Translations under genes and position numbers: made by a program | Assembly (NCBI RefSeq): GCF_900129585.1 | Contig: NZ_FQWF01000002.1 | Location: 186,001 to 250,000 of the forward strand | Reading direction: 5' to 3' | Source of the DNA: Flavobacterium micromati | GTDB lineage: Bacteria; Bacteroidota; Bacteroidia; Flavobacteriales; Flavobacteriaceae | Length of the DNA stretch: 64,000 nucleotides | Shown: positions 26,017-34,272 of the stretch, piece after piece | How the letters are laid out: the number at the start of each line of letters is the position of its first letter | Position numbering within the stretch: position 1 is the stretch's first letter | Notes under the pieces: model-generated | Seen by the model: only the letters and a program-made list of their open reading frames with translations | What the model was told of the DNA's origin: nothing | Databases searched by the model: none

Positions 26017-26916
26017 ATGGAAACTGTTTTAGAAAATACTTTAGCTGTTACAACCCTCAATAAAACTGAACAACCATTAGCCAAGCCAAAATGGTTGAAG
26101 GTAAAACTTCCAATAGGCCAGAAATATACTGAACTCCGCAGTTTAGTTGATAAATATAGCTTGAATACAATATGTACTTCAGGCAGTTGCCCTAATATGG
26201 GCGAATGCTGGGGCGAAGGAACGGCGACATTTATGATATTAGGAAATATATGTACGCGTTCATGCGGTTTTTGTGGTGTAAAAACGGGACGACCTGAAAC
26301 GGTTGATTGGGATGAACCAGAGAAAGTGGCGCGTTCTATCAAAATCATGAAGATAAAACATGCCGTAATTACCAGCGTGGATAGAGATGACTTGAAAGAT
26401 GGCGGTTCTATCATTTGGATTGAGACGGTAAAAGCCATTAGAAGAATGAATCCTACTACTACGCTAGAAACATTGATTCCTGACTTTCAAGGCAATGAAA
26501 GAAATATTGATCGCATTGTCGAGGCTAACCCTGAAGTAGTTTCACATAATGTAGAAACTGTGCGTAGGTTGACTCGTGAAGTGCGAATTCAAGCAAAATA
26601 TGATAAAAGTTTAGAAGTTTTACGCTATTTAAAAGAAAAAGGAATTAATAGAACTAAGTCGGGGATTATGCTTGGCCTAGGTGAACTTGAAGAGGAAGTG
26701 TATCAAACGATGCGTGATTTACGCGCTGTAAATGTTGATATTGTAACAATTGGACAGTACTTGCAACCTAGTAAAAAACACTTGCCAGTTAAAGAATTTA
26801 TTACTCCTGAACAATTCGAAAAATATGAAAAGTATGGTTTAGAACTTGGTTTCCGTCACGTTGAAAGCGGACCATTAGTGCGATCATCATACAAAGCTCA
26901 AAAACATATTCTATAA
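26017..26916 (+). CDS. lipA: Lipoyl synthase
   Basis: Radical-SAM enzyme that inserts two sulfurs into octanoyl groups on lipoate-dependent enzymes. Both iron-sulfur cluster sets are visible: the LipA-specific CTSGSCPNMGECW (auxiliary cluster) and the radical-SAM CxxxCxxC in CTRSCGFC, plus the C-terminal SGPLVRSSY whose Ser ligates the auxiliary cluster. GTATFMILGNIC and TLIPDFQGN are further family marks. Length 299 is normal. It has its own consensus promoter and is followed after 35 nt by gap. Confidence 0.97.
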   Translation: METVLENTLAVTTLNKTEQPLAKPKWLKVKLPIGQKYTELRSLVDKYSLNTICTSGSCPNMGECWGEGTATFMILGNICTRSCGFCGVKTGRPETVDWDEPEKVARSIKIMKIKHAVITSVDRDDLKDGGSIIWIETVKAIRRMNPTTTLETLIPDFQGNERNIDRIVEANPEVVSHNVETVRRLTREVRIQAKYDKSLEVLRYLKEKGINRTKSGIMLGLGELEEEVYQTMRDLRAVNVDIVTIGQYLQPSKKHLPVKEFITPEQFEKYEKYGLELGFRHVESGPLVRSSYKAQKHIL

Positions 26917-26951
26917 TCCTCTACCACTTAAAAAGGAAAAAAATTAAAAAA

Positions 26952-27956
26952 TTGAAAACAAGAATTGCTATTAACGGTTTTGGAAGAATAGGACGAAATT
27001 TATTTAGATTACTTATAAACCATCCCGAAATTGAAGTCATTGCCATAAATGATGTTGCTAACACAAAAACAATGGCTCATTTAATAAAATACGATAGTAT
27101 TCACGGGGTTTTACCATATACTGTGAGCAGTGATGACAAGGGGATTATTGTTGATGGAAAACAGTATTTATTTTTTCATGAAAAGAAGATTATTAATCTT
27201 GACTGGAAAAGTATTAACATTGATTACGTTATTGAATCAACGGGGAAATTCAAAACATTTGATGAATTGAATGCGCATATTTTGGCTGGTGCCAAAAAAG
27301 TAATTCTTTCTGCTCCCTCTGAATGTGACTCTATAAAAACGGTAGTTCTTGGTGTGAATGACAAAATCCTTGATGGCACCGAAACAATAATTTCTAACGC
27401 TAGTTGTACTACAAATAATGCCGCACCAATGATGAAAGTTATTGATGAACTTTGTGGAATAAAGCAAGCATATATTACAACAATTCATTCTTATACAACA
27501 GATCAAAGTTTGCACGATCAACCGCACAAAGACTTACGTCGAGCGCGCGGCGCGAGTCAGTCTATAGTTCCTACAACAACAGGCGCTGCAAAAGCTTTGA
27601 CAAAAATATTCCCAGAATTCGAAGGGAAAATTGGCGGTTGCGGTATAAGAGTACCGGTTCCCGATGGTTCTTTGACTGATATCACCTTTAATGTAAATAG
27701 AGCGGTTACTATTGAAGAAATAAATTTAGCATTTAAAACTGCGGCAAACACTACGCTAAAAGGCATTTTAGAATACACTGAAGATCCAATTGTGTCCGTC
27801 GATGTTATTGGCAATAGAAATTCATGTATATTTGATGCACAACTAACCTCCGTTATCGAAAAAATGGTAAAAGTAGTAGGTTGGTACGATAATGAAATAG
27901 GATATTCCTCTAGAATTATTGACTTAATTAAATTGACAAACATCAAAAGCAAATAA
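26952..27956 (+). CDS. gap: Glyceraldehyde-3-phosphate dehydrogenase
   Basis: Glycolytic NAD-dependent dehydrogenase, 334 residues. The NAD-binding start KTRIAINGFGRIGRNLFR is followed by the catalytic SNASCTTNN with Cys152, the HSYTTDQ segment with the partner His, and the phosphate-site RRARGASQSIVPTTTGAAKA. WYDNEIGYSSR lies near the C-terminus. The start is TTG at 26952; it gives the standard N-terminus and no ATG lies nearby. Flavobacteria often carry two gap genes, so this may be the catabolic or the anabolic paralogue. A histidine kinase gene follows after only 16 nt, and co-transcription is likely. Confidence 0.96.
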   Translation: MKTRIAINGFGRIGRNLFRLLINHPEIEVIAINDVANTKTMAHLIKYDSIHGVLPYTVSSDDKGIIVDGKQYLFFHEKKIINLDWKSINIDYVIESTGKFKTFDELNAHILAGAKKVILSAPSECDSIKTVVLGVNDKILDGTETIISNASCTTNNAAPMMKVIDELCGIKQAYITTIHSYTTDQSLHDQPHKDLRRARGASQSIVPTTTGAAKALTKIFPEFEGKIGGCGIRVPVPDGSLTDITFNVNRAVTIEEINLAFKTAANTTLKGILEYTEDPIVSVDVIGNRNSCIFDAQLTSVIEKMVKVVGWYDNEIGYSSRIIDLIKLTNIKSK

Positions 27957-27972
27957 AAAAAACCGGTAGCAA

Positions 27973-30138
27973 ATGAAATGGATCTGTGTTTACTTACTTT
28001 TTTTAAACACAATATTGTACTCTCAAAAATCAGAGAGTGCAGATCGCTTTGCGTACTATAGCGGATCAAATTACCCTGTTGTTATAAATAATAATTATAG
28101 AGAGGCTTTAGCACTAACGAAGAAAGCGATTATTGCAGCAGAAGAGAAGGATAATAATGCTGTCCAAGCTTCTGAAAATTATAAATTAGGAAAGTTATAT
28201 TTTAACATAAATAAGTACAACGATGCTATCGCATCACTATCAAAAAGTATTGTTTTGTTTTCGAAACAAGAACAAAACACAAAACAAGCAGCAGCATATT
28301 ACACGTTAGGTTTATGTTTTATGGCTACAAAAAATTTCGAGCGAGCTAATCTCTACTTTAATATCAGCAAAGTAATTCTTACGTTTCTTGATGCAAAAGA
28401 AGCACTACCACTAATTAGTTTACAAAAAGGTAAAATTTATGCTGCTAAAAACAGAATGGATCTTGCGTTGCCAATTTTCAAAGCTATACTTGTATTGCCA
28501 AATGATCTTATAGTTTTAGATACTAGATCGGAGGCTTTTTATCAGATGGGCGTAATTGAAGAAAAAAATAACCGCCTTTTCTTAGCTAACAATTATTTTA
28601 AAAAAGGTTTGCAATTAAATGGATTTTCAGAAAATTTTGAACAAAGATCTAAGTTATTACTTGCACTGAGTAACGTTTTTGAGAGAATGCTAGATAAAAA
28701 AACGGCGTATTCTTATTTAAAGCAACATATCAATGTCAACGAGAGCATTTCTATAAGAAACAGTTTACGACTTGGAATAGATGACTACACAAAATTTCAA
28801 GAGGCAGAAAGCTTAAAGGAAGTTATTAAAACTGCACAAGCAATAAAAGAGCAAGAGAAAACCGCTAAATTCTCTAAACTGATTAGTATTTTTGCTATTG
28901 CTATCATTTCAATTTTGTCTTTGTTGAGTCTTTCCTTATATAAAAACAACAAAATAAGAATTCAGTCTAACTTATTACTTCAAGATAAGAATAACGAATT
29001 AGAAATTGCGAAGAATAAAGCGGAAAAGGCATCGCAGGCAAGGGCAGAGTTTCTCTCAACAGTAAGCCACGAACTTCGCACACCGTTGAACGCAATTAAC
29101 GGAATTGCACATTTATTACTAGAGGAAAATCCCCGAAAAACTCAAATGGATTATTTATCTTCTCTAAAATTTTCTGGAGATTATTTAACAAGATTTATTA
29201 ATGAAATCTTAGAAATAAATAAAATTGAATCTCACAGCACCCAAATCGAGGAAATAAATTTTGATTTAAAAGTACTTTTATCAGGTATTCGAAATTCGCT
29301 AAAAGAGCTCGCTTTAACCAATAAAAATAGTTTGATTTTCGAAATTGATCGTGCGATTCCAGATTATTTGATTGGTGATCCAACTAAATTGTCTCAAATA
29401 ATTTTAAACTTAATAAATAATGCTTTAAAATTTAGTAAAAATGGTGAAGTTAAAGTAATTGTAAAACAAACCGACAGTTCTGAAGAGGAGGCAAATTTAT
29501 ATTTTGAAATCAGCGATACGGGTATTGGGATACCAGAAGATAAATTAGAAAGTGTTTTCGAAAGTTTTTCTCAAGGTTCAATCGAAGTTAACCGTAAATA
29601 TGGTGGAACAGGATTAGGATTAACGATTGTCAAGAAATTAATAAAAATACTTGGTGGAAAAATAAGCGTAAAAAGTGTTGTAAATCAAGGTAGTACGTTT
29701 TCGTTTAACTTAGCTTTTCAAATTGGTGAGCAGCTATTACCTGTGGTTAAACTGTCAAAAATTGATTATAATGAAAAACTAAAAAATAAAAAAATATTAT
29801 TAGTTGAAGATAATAAAATCAACCAAATGATTACCAAAAAAATGCTTCACAATAAAAATATAATTTGTGAAATCATTGACAATGGTGAAGATGCAATTCA
29901 TTCAGCGAGACATAATAAATTTGATTTGATTTTGATGGATGTTCATCTCCCAGGAATTAACGGAACGATTGCAGCAGAAATGATTCGCAATTTTGATAAA
30001 ATTACTCCTATAATTGCTTTGACTGCCATATCACTTCACGAAAACAGAGAAATGTTATTATCCTTTGGAATGAATGAAGTGATCACAAAACCGTTCATCC
30101 CAGAGGAATTTTATACTGTAATTGCTGAGCACATTTAA
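27973..30138 (+). CDS. Hybrid sensor histidine kinase with TPR sensor domain
   Basis: 721 residues. A signal peptide (1-17) is followed by a periplasmic TPR array (about 35-280), one membrane helix (about 300-322) and a coiled linker. The HisKA domain has STVSHELRTPLNAING (phospho-acceptor His366) and the HATPase domain has the N box LNLINNALKFS, DTGIGIPEDK and GGTGLGLTIVKKL. A C-terminal receiver domain contains LVEDNKINQ, LILMDVHLPG (phospho-Asp656) and ALTA with the conserved Thr. There is no DNA-binding output, so the signal probably passes to another protein or the receiver regulates the kinase. It sits just behind gap; whether it senses something linked to sugar metabolism is open. Confidence 0.92.
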   Translation: MKWICVYLLFLNTILYSQKSESADRFAYYSGSNYPVVINNNYREALALTKKAIIAAEEKDNNAVQASENYKLGKLYFNINKYNDAIASLSKSIVLFSKQEQNTKQAAAYYTLGLCFMATKNFERANLYFNISKVILTFLDAKEALPLISLQKGKIYAAKNRMDLALPIFKAILVLPNDLIVLDTRSEAFYQMGVIEEKNNRLFLANNYFKKGLQLNGFSENFEQRSKLLLALSNVFERMLDKKTAYSYLKQHINVNESISIRNSLRLGIDDYTKFQEAESLKEVIKTAQAIKEQEKTAKFSKLISIFAIAIISILSLLSLSLYKNNKIRIQSNLLLQDKNNELEIAKNKAEKASQARAEFLSTVSHELRTPLNAINGIAHLLLEENPRKTQMDYLSSLKFSGDYLTRFINEILEINKIESHSTQIEEINFDLKVLLSGIRNSLKELALTNKNSLIFEIDRAIPDYLIGDPTKLSQIILNLINNALKFSKNGEVKVIVKQTDSSEEEANLYFEISDTGIGIPEDKLESVFESFSQGSIEVNRKYGGTGLGLTIVKKLIKILGGKISVKSVVNQGSTFSFNLAFQIGEQLLPVVKLSKIDYNEKLKNKKILLVEDNKINQMITKKMLHNKNIICEIIDNGEDAIHSARHNKFDLILMDVHLPGINGTIAAEMIRNFDKITPIIALTAISLHENREMLLSFGMNEVITKPFIPEEFYTVIAEHI

Positions 30139-30142
30139 AATT

Positions 30143-30955
30143 CTAGTAGTTTAGAATTAACTCCTTAATTAAACTTCTAACTTTTGGTTCTGCGGCTTTA
30201 GCAGCTTCTAAAACTTCATCATGAGAGATTGTACCGATACTTTCTTCGTTACCCATATCCGTAATTACTGATATTCCAAAAGTTTCTAAATCCATATGAC
30301 GCGCAACAATAACTTCTGGAACAGTTGACATTCCTACGCAGTCAGCACCGAGAATTTTTACCATTTTATATTCGGCTAATGTTTCAAATGTTGGTCCTTG
30401 CAATCCTAAATATATTCCCTCCTGCACCTCAATATTTAGCTGTTGCGCTAACTCAGTTGTTTTCGCAATCATTTTTCTAGAATACGGTTCGCTCATATTT
30501 ACAAATCGCGGTCCAAAACGTTCGTCATTTTTTCCACGTAAAGGGTGTTCTGGTGTCATATTAATGTGATCTGTAATCATAACAATGGAGCCCACTTTAT
30601 AATTTGGATTTACACCACCGGATGCATTAGAAACTACTAATTTCTGCACACCTAAAAATTTCATCACACGCACTGGAAAAGTAACTTCGGTCATCGAATA
30701 TCCTTCATAAAAATGAAATCTTCCTTGCATTGCCACTACTTTTTTATCGCCAATTGTTCCAAAAACTAACGCACCTTTATGACCTTGAACAGTTGATACC
30801 GGAAAATTTGGAATTTCATCGTAAGGCAAAGAATGTTCTACGTTCATTTCTTCAGTAAAACTGCCTAATCCCGATCCTAATATTACACCATATTCTGGCT
30901 TGAAATTGATTTTCTCGTTAATAAAATTAACGGTTTCTTGAACTTGTTCCCACAT
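30143..30955 (-). CDS. punA: Purine nucleoside phosphorylase (trimeric, class I)
   Basis: Phosphorolyses purine nucleosides to base and ribose 1-phosphate in the salvage pathway. Family motifs are ILGSGLGSF (25-33), VQGHKGALV, MQGRFHFYEGYSM (about 77-89), VSNASGGVNPNYKVG, DHINMTPEHPL, GPTFETLAEYKM (about 187-198) and GMSTVPEVIVARHM (about 208-221), followed by the purine-site asparagine region ISVITDMGN. Length 270 is typical. The ATG lies 29 nt inside the end of lpxK, so the two genes overlap and are coupled. The 3' end converges on the histidine kinase gene with a 4-nt gap. Confidence 0.95.
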   Translation of the reverse strand: MWEQVQETVNFINEKINFKPEYGVILGSGLGSFTEEMNVEHSLPYDEIPNFPVSTVQGHKGALVFGTIGDKKVVAMQGRFHFYEGYSMTEVTFPVRVMKFLGVQKLVVSNASGGVNPNYKVGSIVMITDHINMTPEHPLRGKNDERFGPRFVNMSEPYSRKMIAKTTELAQQLNIEVQEGIYLGLQGPTFETLAEYKMVKILGADCVGMSTVPEVIVARHMDLETFGISVITDMGNEESIGTISHDEVLEAAKAAEPKVRSLIKELILNY

Positions 30956-31964
30956 AATTTAAAATTGTTTTATCAAAATTATCCCCCGAGGATGCAGATT
31001 TGGAAAGAAAACGACTTTGTATTGGTAAATAAAAAAGTTGTCCGCCTGGTAAAATTCCTTTTAATCTTACATAATCTTTCTCGGTCGAAATAATGATTTT
31101 GTTTTGAGCTAAATTTTTAATTTTTAAAATGTCTTTATCTGTAAAATGATGATGATCTGGAAAAGACAAACAGATATCATTTTTATTATCAAAAAAGGCA
31201 AAAAATGAATCTGGCTTTGCAATTCCTGCAAGTAGTACTTTGGGAGTTGTTTTAATTTCATCAACTTTCACTTTGCGACTTTCGCTTAGGATAAAATTAT
31301 CATAACTGATAAAAGTAAAATATAATTCTTGTTTTTCGGAAAGTTTTAACTTATTTCTGATCATTTGTTGTTCCTCAATTGAAAGCGAGGAAGGGCATTT
31401 TGTAACAATAATTATAGAGGCTCGCTGAGCACCACTGCTACTTTCACGTAAGTTTCCGGTGGGCAAAATAAAATCATTTACATAAAGATCTCCGTACGAA
31501 GTTAGTAAAATGTATAATCCTGCTTTGACTTTTCGGTGTTGAAAAGCGTCGTCCAGCAAAATAATGTCTGGTTTGTTTTTTTGCAAAAGCAATTGTTCGA
31601 TACCTTTTTTTCGATCGGCATCAACTGCAACTTGAATATTTGGGAATTTATTAAAAAATTGAAAAGGCTCGTCACCTAGAATTGCTGCAGTAGTATTGGT
31701 TTGTGCCAAAATAAAACCAGAAGATTGCCTTTTATAACCCCGACTTAGAGTTGCAACTTTATATTTATCACACAGCAACCGAATCAAATATTCAATTTGA
31801 GGAGTTTTACCAGTGCCTCCAACACTTAGATTCCCAACAGCAATAATAGGCACATCAAATGAATGTGATTTTAAAATATCATTATCAAATAGAATATTCC
31901 GAATACACGTAATCAAACCATATAAAATGGAGAAAGGAAAGAGTATTTTTCTAAGAAAGTTCAT
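30927..31964 (-). CDS. lpxK: Tetraacyldisaccharide 4'-kinase
   Basis: Inner-membrane kinase that makes lipid IVA in lipid A synthesis. A hydrophobic N-terminus (about 6-24) is followed by VGNLSVGGTGKTPQIEYLI (about 42-60) with the P-loop, then YKVATLSRGYKR, LGDEPFQFFNK, VAVDADRKKGI and LLDDAFQHRKV, which is the catalytic Asp region. Length 345 is normal. The promoter-like TATTTTCG ends 4 nt before the ATG, which would give an almost leaderless mRNA. It overlaps punA by 29 nt. Confidence 0.95.
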   Translation of the reverse strand: MNFLRKILFPFSILYGLITCIRNILFDNDILKSHSFDVPIIAVGNLSVGGTGKTPQIEYLIRLLCDKYKVATLSRGYKRQSSGFILAQTNTTAAILGDEPFQFFNKFPNIQVAVDADRKKGIEQLLLQKNKPDIILLDDAFQHRKVKAGLYILLTSYGDLYVNDFILPTGNLRESSSGAQRASIIIVTKCPSSLSIEEQQMIRNKLKLSEKQELYFTFISYDNFILSESRKVKVDEIKTTPKVLLAGIAKPDSFFAFFDNKNDICLSFPDHHHFTDKDILKIKNLAQNKIIISTEKDYVRLKGILPGGQLFYLPIQSRFLSKSASSGDNFDKTILNYVGTSSRNR

Positions 31965-32299
31965 AGCGCGAAAATAGCAATTTGATCTGAAACGACGAAT
32001 TTAATCCTTTTTATTTCATCAAATGATTTATATTTGGTCTTGTTGTTTTTACATTTCATTCTTAGCTTTAGTAAAACTTTCTACACAGCCAATTGCAAAA
32101 AAATGATAAAGCAAAAGGCGTTACTGAAAATGCAAAAGCAAGAAAAAAAGGTGTAGCTGTTATTATAAATGCGAGATTAGGAAAAAACTGCGAAAAATAC
32201 AAATACGGGCGAAAGTTTTTATGGGATACAAAGGGCAAATTGAACACCTAAATATACGATTGACTGTTATAAAATTGAAAATAATAATTTTACTATAAA
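31965..32299. other. Intergenic stretch with a possible short ORF
   Basis: Divergent region between lpxK and the Nif3-like gene. A frame from TTG 32093 to a stop at 32249-32251 would encode about 52 residues including VTENAKARKKGVAVIINA and YKYGRKFLWDTKGKL. The composition looks protein-like, but there is no good start, and an in-frame stop lies about 20 nt before the TTG. It may be the remains of a larger gene. Otherwise only the lpxK promoter was recognised. Confidence 0.35.
31969..31976 (-). promoter_or_regulatory. Promoter -7 element of lpxK, 4 nt from the start codon
   Basis: TATTTTCG on the minus strand (one mismatch to TAnnTTTG), followed by CGCT and the ATG. The usual distance from this element to the transcription start would put the first base at or next to the start codon. 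Confidence 0.5.
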
Positions 32300-33394
32300 A
32301 TGAAAATAAAAGAAATTATAGCTGTACTTGAAGAAATGGCACCACTCGCCTATGCCGAAGATTTTGACAACGTTGGTTTATTAATTGGTGATCAAGAATC
32401 AGAAGCGACCGGAATATTAGTTTGTCATGATGCATTAGAAAATATAATTGATGAGGCAATAGCTAAGCAATGTAATTTGGTTGTCTGTTTTCATCCAATT
32501 TTATTTTCTGGATTGAAAAAAATTACGGGTAAAAATTATGTAGAACGTGCGGTGATAAAAGCAATAAAAAATGATGTTGCCATTTATGCTATCCACACCG
32601 CTTTAGACAATCATCAATATGGAGTCAATAAAATTTTCTGTGATGCTTTAGGTTTAGTAAACAATAAAGTTCTAATTCCCAAACAGCGTTTTATTAAGAA
32701 ATTAATAACTTTCACTATTCCTGAAAATGCGGAACAAGTTAGGAACGCTTTATTTGCTGCTGGAGCTGGAAATATAGGAAATTATGAAAATTGCAGCTTT
32801 AATTCAAAGGGCATAGGGACTTTTAAGGGTAATGAACAAAGCGATCCAAAAATAGGGGAACGATTTGAATTTGTTCAAACTGAAGAAATCAAAATTGAAG
32901 TCACTTTCGAAAAACATCGAGAAATTGAAATTTTGAAAGCCTTGTTTCAAAGTCATGTTTATGAAGAAGTCGCTTATGAAATTTATGATTTACAAAACGA
33001 ACATCAAAACATTGGACTAGGAATGATGGGTGAATTGGAAATCCCAATGCAAGAGCAAGACTTTTTACTATTTGTAAAAGAAAAAATGCAAGCTGATGGA
33101 ATTCGCCATTCTAGCTTTTTAGGCAAACAAGTAAAAAAAGTAGCTGTTTTAGGGGGAGCTGGAAGTTTTGCAATAAAAAATGCAATTCAAGCTGGAGCTG
33201 ACGTCTTTTTAACTGCTGATTTAAAGTACCATCAGTTTTATGAAGCCGAAAACAGGCTTTTATTAGCCGATATTGGACATTTTGAAAGCGAACGCTATAC
33301 AAAAAATTATATTGTAGAGTATCTTCGAAAAAAAATCCTTAATTTTGCAGTTATTTTAGCAGAAGAAAATTCAAATCCAGTTAAGTACTTATAG
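32300..33394 (+). CDS. Nif3-like dinuclear metal-centre protein (DUF34)
   Basis: 364-residue member of the Nif3/DUF34 (YbgI-like) family, often mis-named GTP cyclohydrolase I type 2. The N-terminal half starts MKIKEIIAVLEEMAPLAYAEDFDNVGLLIGD and has the metal-site HPILF (with HxxxF). The insertion domain (about 135-235) is the PII-like part of the longer family form. The C-terminal half has VAVLGGAGSFAIKNAIQAGADVFLTADLKYHQFYEA and DIGHFESER with the remaining metal ligands. Role in the cell is not known. The zinc-ribbon-like protein gene follows after 3 nt, a pairing conserved in Bacteroidota. Confidence 0.92.
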   Translation: MKIKEIIAVLEEMAPLAYAEDFDNVGLLIGDQESEATGILVCHDALENIIDEAIAKQCNLVVCFHPILFSGLKKITGKNYVERAVIKAIKNDVAIYAIHTALDNHQYGVNKIFCDALGLVNNKVLIPKQRFIKKLITFTIPENAEQVRNALFAAGAGNIGNYENCSFNSKGIGTFKGNEQSDPKIGERFEFVQTEEIKIEVTFEKHREIEILKALFQSHVYEEVAYEIYDLQNEHQNIGLGMMGELEIPMQEQDFLLFVKEKMQADGIRHSSFLGKQVKKVAVLGGAGSFAIKNAIQAGADVFLTADLKYHQFYEAENRLLLADIGHFESERYTKNYIVEYLRKKILNFAVILAEENSNPVKYL

Positions 33395-33397
33395 AAT

Positions 33398-34177
33398 ATG
33401 GCGAATACGAAAGAATTAAGTGTTGAGGACAAGTTAAGAGCGATTTACGATTTACAACTGATTGACTCTAGAATTGACGAAATTAGAAATGTAAGAGGAG
33501 AACTTCCTTTAGAGGTAGAAGATTTAGAAGATGAAGTGGCTGGTTTAAGCACACGATCAGAGAAATTGAAGGGAGAGCTTGAGGTTGTCGAGAATCTGAT
33601 CAAAGTAAAAAAGAATGCCATTGATGAGCATAAAGAAGCCATCAAAAAATATACTAAGCAGCAAGAAACTGTTCGCAACAACAGAGAATTTAATTCGTTG
33701 ACTAAAGAAGTTGAATTTCAAGAATTAGAAATTCAATTGTCTGAAAAGCAAATTAAAGAAATGAAAGCTTCTATTGAACACAAGAAAGAAGTGATTTTAA
33801 ATTCTAAAGAGAAATTAGAAGCAAAATCAAATCACTTGAAACACAAAAAATCAGAGCTAGATGCTATAATGGCAGAAACGGCAAAAGAAGAGGCATTTTT
33901 ATCAGAGAAATCAGCAGAATATCAAGATTTAATTGAAGAGCGCTTATTGAAAGCTTACACTAGAATTAGATCAAGTGTTCGTAACGGATTAGCTGTTGTT
34001 TCAATTGAAAGAGGTGCATCTGCAGGGTCGTTTTTTACAATCCCGCCACAAACACAGGTTGAAATTGCTTCGCGAAAGAAAATTATAACAGATGAGCATT
34101 CTGGAAGAATTTTGGTCGATAGCACATTAGCCGATGAAGAAAAAGAAAAAATGGAGCAACTATTTGCTAAGTTTTAA
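33398..34177 (+). CDS. Coiled-coil protein with degenerate zinc-ribbon C-terminus (DUF164-like)
   Basis: 259 residues. Residues about 30-175 form a long antiparallel coiled coil with heptads and many Glu/Lys, including VRNNREFNSLTKEVEFQELEI, the family mark of the DUF164/C4-type zinc-ribbon proteins. The C-terminal domain aligns with the ribbon (IPPQTQVEIASRKKIITDEHSGRILVD split around the knuckles), but the four cysteines expected at the two knuckles are Ser or other residues; the protein has no Cys at all in this part. The fold may persist without metal. It overlaps functionally with its partner Nif3 gene 3 nt upstream. Role unknown; nucleic-acid binding has been suggested for relatives. 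Confidence 0.85.
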   Translation: MANTKELSVEDKLRAIYDLQLIDSRIDEIRNVRGELPLEVEDLEDEVAGLSTRSEKLKGELEVVENLIKVKKNAIDEHKEAIKKYTKQQETVRNNREFNSLTKEVEFQELEIQLSEKQIKEMKASIEHKKEVILNSKEKLEAKSNHLKHKKSELDAIMAETAKEEAFLSEKSAEYQDLIEERLLKAYTRIRSSVRNGLAVVSIERGASAGSFFTIPPQTQVEIASRKKIITDEHSGRILVDSTLADEEKEKMEQLFAKF

Positions 34178-34186
34178 ATAATTTAG

Positions 34187-34213
34187 GTCCCGACTCAGAT
34201 CGGGACTTTTTTT
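34187..34213 (+). terminator. Intrinsic terminator of the Nif3/zinc-ribbon operon
   Basis: GTCCCGA and TCGGGAC pair around a 6-nt loop, followed by seven T, 10 nt after the stop. Confidence 0.92.
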
Positions 34214-34223
34214 ATATAATATT

Positions 34224-34249
34224 AGTCTGCAATGCAGACTTTTTTCGTT
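34224..34249 (+). terminator. Second tandem terminator
   Basis: AGTCTGC, loop AAT, GCAGACT, then TTTTTCGTTT. It follows the first terminator by only 10 nt and precedes the hydrolase gene. Confidence 0.75.
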
Positions 34250-34272
34250 TTGCACGTTTGATAAATTTATAC

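Noticed and set aside
27973..30138. Two separate proteins (TPR protein and kinase)
   Set aside because: The frame is continuous through a membrane helix and coiled linker, a standard hybrid kinase layout.
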